From Nocardia suismassiliense (GTDB lineage: Bacteria; Actinomycetota; Actinomycetes; Mycobacteriales; Mycobacteriaceae): a stretch of 64,000 nt of DNA. Below are positions 61,527-64,000 of this stretch, in pieces (positions within the stretch are counted from its first letter, which is position 1; every line of letters starts with the position of its first letter). Below the pieces are notes generated by a model. That model was not told where the DNA came from, made no database searches, and saw nothing but the letters and a program-made list of their open reading frames with translations. The position numbers were made by a program, and so were the translations under genes. The stretch spans positions 7,736,759-7,800,758 of the forward strand of contig NZ_LT985361.1 in NCBI RefSeq assembly GCF_900269665.1. Reading direction: 5' to 3'.

Positions 61527-63248
61527 TTATGTCCGGCTCTCCAGCGTCTCCTTGACCTTGGCGATGGCGAATCCCCAGGCCTGGTCGAAAGTCGGTTTCG
61601 GGGGGATCGAGATCTCGTCGGGGTTGGTGACGACATCGAGCAGCACAGGCTTGCGCTGGGCGAAGGCCTCCGCGACCGCCCCGTCCAGATCATCGGGATC
61701 GGTGATCCGCCGCGACTCCAGGCCCATCGCCTGCGCGACGGCGGCGATATCCGGATTGTCGAGCACGGTGCCGAACTCGGGCAGGCCGCCTTCTTCCTGC
61801 TCCAGCTTCACCATGCCGAGGCGGCCGTTGTTGAACACCACCAGCGTGACCGGCAGATCGTAGGTGACCGCCGTCCGCAGGTCGCCGAGCAGCATCATCA
61901 GGCCACCGTCGCCGCAGAAGGCCACCACCTGACGTTCACGATCGAGAATCTGCGCGCCGAGCGCCTGCGGCATCGCGTTGGCCATCGACCCGAAGTTGTA
62001 GGAGCCGAGCAGCCGACGGGTGCCACGCAGGCTGAGGAATCGGGACAGCCACACCGTGGACATGCCGGTGTCCGAGGTGAAGATGGCGTCGTCGGCGGCG
62101 TGCGTATTCACCGCGGCGGCAACCGCTTCCGGACGGATCAGCTGATCCGGATTGTCCAGATGCTTACGGATACGGCCGAGGAATTTGCGATCGTGCTTGG
62201 GCTCGGCCAGCCGATCCTGCAGTCCGGACCAGCGCTGATACTCCGTTTGTGCCTTCTTCAGGTGCTTGTCCGAGGACTTGGCGTCCAGTTTCGAGAGCAG
62301 TTCGCGCAGGGTGGGACCCGCGTGACCGACCAACGCGACATCGACCGGCGTGCGGCGGCCGATGTGGTCGAGCCGGGCGTCGAGCTGGATGACGGTCTTG
62401 CCGGTGGGATACCAGTCCCGATACGGGAAGTCGGTGCCCACCATGAACAGCACGTCGCAGTCCTCGAGCGCCGAGTTGGCGGCGGGATTGCCGATCAGAC
62501 CGGTTTGGCCGACCGCATAGGGATTGTCGTGCTCGAGGCCTTCCTTGGCCTTGATGGTGAGCACCATCGGCGCGGAGAGCTGTTCGGCGAGCCGCAGCAC
62601 CTCCTCGCGCGCCTCCCTGGCCCCGATGCCGACCAGCAGCGTGACCTTGTCCGCCTTGTTGAGGGTGTCTGCGGCCTGCACGATCTCGGCCGCGCCGGCC
62701 ATGATCGTGCGGTCGCGGGCGACGAATCGGGGGCGCTCGTCGGAGTCCAGCTTCAGACCGCCGATGTCACCCGGAATGGTCAGGACACTCACGCCCTGCC
62801 GGGACACCGCCGCGTTCACAGCCTGCTCCAACAGCCGCGGCATCTGCGCGGCGCTGGTGACGGTGGCTGTGAACTCGGAGACGTCGCGGAAGACCGCGTC
62901 GTTGTCGACCTCCTGGAAGTATTCGCTGCCCATCTCGGAGGTCGGCACCTGACCGCAGATCGCCAGGACCGGTGCGTGCGACTTCTTCGCGTCATAGAGA
63001 CCGCCGAGCAGATGGATCGAGCCGGGGCCCACGGTTCCCATACACACCCCGATGGTGCCGGTGAGCTGGGCCTGTGCGCCCGCGGCGTACGCGGCGACCT
63101 CTTCGTGTCGCACGCCGATCCATTCGATCCGGTCTTCTCGGCGGATCGCGTCGGTAATCGGATTGAGTGCGTCGCCGACGACGCCCCAGACCTGGGTGAC
63201 ACCCTGGTCGGCCAGCGCAGTGACGATCATTTCCGCAACAGTGGTCAT
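61527..63248 (-). CDS. poxB: Pyruvate dehydrogenase (quinone) / pyruvate oxidase, ThDP-dependent
   Basis: 573 residues in the three-domain ThDP order: PYR (1-180) with catalytic Glu in RHEEVAAYAA; central FAD-binding domain; PP domain with GDGGLMMLLGDLRTA-x-x-NNGRLG for Mg-ThDP. Decarboxylates pyruvate to acetate and CO2, passing electrons via FAD to quinone at the membrane. GGAGGAG precedes ATG. Preceded by a stress membrane protein gene 35 bp upstream in the same direction. Confidence 0.9.
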   Translation of the reverse strand: MTTVAEMIVTALADQGVTQVWGVVGDALNPITDAIRREDRIEWIGVRHEEVAAYAAGAQAQLTGTIGVCMGTVGPGSIHLLGGLYDAKKSHAPVLAICGQVPTSEMGSEYFQEVDNDAVFRDVSEFTATVTSAAQMPRLLEQAVNAAVSRQGVSVLTIPGDIGGLKLDSDERPRFVARDRTIMAGAAEIVQAADTLNKADKVTLLVGIGAREAREEVLRLAEQLSAPMVLTIKAKEGLEHDNPYAVGQTGLIGNPAANSALEDCDVLFMVGTDFPYRDWYPTGKTVIQLDARLDHIGRRTPVDVALVGHAGPTLRELLSKLDAKSSDKHLKKAQTEYQRWSGLQDRLAEPKHDRKFLGRIRKHLDNPDQLIRPEAVAAAVNTHAADDAIFTSDTGMSTVWLSRFLSLRGTRRLLGSYNFGSMANAMPQALGAQILDRERQVVAFCGDGGLMMLLGDLRTAVTYDLPVTLVVFNNGRLGMVKLEQEEGGLPEFGTVLDNPDIAAVAQAMGLESRRITDPDDLDGAVAEAFAQRKPVLLDVVTNPDEISIPPKPTFDQAWGFAIAKVKETLESRT

Positions 63249-63283
63249 CGTCGGCTCCTCCTCCTAGTCAGTCGATTCGGCGA

Positions 63284-63556
63284 TCAGTGCGACACGCGTC
63301 GTCCGGTCACCAAATTGACCAGGAACAGCAGGATCACCGCGCCACCGATGCAGGTGAAGAAGCTGAACCACAAACCGCCACCCTCGACGTCGACGCCGAG
63401 CGCCTTCAGCAGGAAGCCGCCGAGCAGACCGCCGACGATGCCGACGACGATGTTCAGCAGAATCCCCTGCTGAGCGTCCGTCTTCATGATCTTGCTGGCC
63501 AGCCAGCCGGCGAGGCCGCCGATGATGATCCATCCGATGATCCCGAGACCCAGCAT
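63284..63556 (-). CDS. GlsB/YeaQ/YmgE-family stress-response membrane protein
   Basis: 90 residues, three hydrophobic Gly-rich segments (GLGIIGWIIIGGLAGWLA, NIVVGIVGGLLGGFLL, LWFSFFTCIGGAVILLFLV), the transglycosylase-associated family pattern. Small inner-membrane protein induced by stress; molecular role unknown. CAGGAGG lies before ATG 63556. Likely first gene of an operon with poxB. Confidence 0.88.
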   Translation of the reverse strand: MLGLGIIGWIIIGGLAGWLASKIMKTDAQQGILLNIVVGIVGGLLGGFLLKALGVDVEGGGLWFSFFTCIGGAVILLFLVNLVTGRRVSH

Positions 63557-63910
63557 GATGTCCTCCTGACGTTGGTTCTGGCACGCCGGAAAAGAACGCG
63601 CTGCGGCGGTCATACCCCTCGCAGCGCAGCCCAAGCAGCGCCGCGAGCTTCACCACATCGAGACTCGCTGACCGTTTGCTCGGGTCGTCGCCGGGTAGCC
63701 GAGTCCAATGAGCGACTCCCGTCCGCGCGACAGAGTCCGTAATTTGCTCGCTGACCGGCAGGAAGATGCCGTGCTCGGCGCTGGTGTCGGCTACGGCGGT
63801 GCGCTCTGTGCAGCTACTGCTGCTTGGGTTCGCTGCTCATTTGCGGCAAATCCATTTTCCGTATCGCTCCGAGCGCAGGAGTGTCTTACGACGCCGACCG
63901 AGGAGTTCTC

Positions 63911-64000
63911 ATGGTTGCCGAACCACTGATCGATCTCGCTGCCCTGGGCACTCCCGAGCGCACCTGGGCTCGCTGGCGCCAGCGTCGCCCGGAACTCTCG
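63911..64000 (+). CDS. 5' end of a gene leaving the window
   Basis: ATG 63911 has GAGGAG 6 nt upstream and opens 30 codons (MVAEPLIDLAALGTPERTW...) with no stop before the window edge. GC-rich third positions suggest a real gene. Too short to name. Confidence 0.6.
   Translation, partial: MVAEPLIDLAALGTPERTWARWRQRRPELS

Noticed and set aside
63708..63929. 73-codon frame near the right edge
   Set aside because: Overlaps the better-supported start at 63911 and its second half looks non-coding; only the first 30 residues look gene-like.

Overview
The window is 64 kb of high-GC actinobacterial chromosome. Mycolate-actinomycete traits are plentiful: a DUF222/HNH '13E12' protein, a mycothiol-type arsenate reductase, a mycoredoxin-like glutaredoxin, a mycofactocin-type short-chain dehydrogenase, a DUF574 methyltransferase, and many start codons sitting 5-8 nt behind a -10 box (leaderless mRNAs). 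Nocardia is the best guess at genus; nothing in the window proves it.

Left part (1-16.5 kb): a compact, apparently uncharacterised biosynthetic locus. A single 2822-residue highly reducing polyketide synthase (KS-AT-DH-cMT-ER-KR-ACP-TE) is followed on the same strand by a flavin-dependent halogenase, a hotdog thioesterase, a 2,4-dienoyl-CoA-reductase-like SDR and a cytochrome P450. It is bracketed by a divergent helix-turn-helix regulator (1-501, truncated by the window) and by an ImmA/IrrE-type metallopeptidase plus a MAB_1171c-type membrane protein (14.5-16.4 kb). My reading is that the PKS builds a methyl-branched reduced acyl chain that is halogenated and oxidised, with the peptidase/regulator pair as a possible switch. 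The PKS and the P450 each carry a rare TTA leucine codon. A perfect hairpin terminator and a tRNA-Ala(GGC) close the region.

Middle part (16.7-43.6 kb): accessory and housekeeping genes. An HNH protein with a damaged HNH motif; a degenerate ~100-bp tandem repeat; a minus-strand run crcB-DUF190-crcB-pgm-MFS (fluoride export plus phosphoglucomutase); a secreted lipase; a TetR/MFS efflux pair with two matching operators; an ALO-type FAD oxidase, a sirtuin and an MpaB-type oxygenase; arsenate reductase; a dienelactone hydrolase; a lysyl-phosphatidylglycerol-synthase-like DUF2156 protein preceded by an overlapping 19-codon leader ORF; a serine/threonine dehydratase-like enzyme; hydrolases, methyltransferases and a GlxA-type regulator.

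Right part (43.6-64 kb): a ribosome-hibernation-like protein; a TetR-FMO-mycofactocin-SDR operon whose monooxygenase lacks the Baeyer-Villiger fingerprint histidine; small secreted proteins; a kinase-fold phosphotransferase; a MerR regulator facing an imine-reductase-like enzyme across a 19-bp-spacer promoter; an extra clpP-clpP operon beside a ClgR/PopR-like regulator; an XRE/SDR pair; an orphan oligopeptide-binding lipoprotein; pyruvate oxidase (PoxB) with a GlsB-type stress membrane protein; and a gene leaving the window at the right edge.
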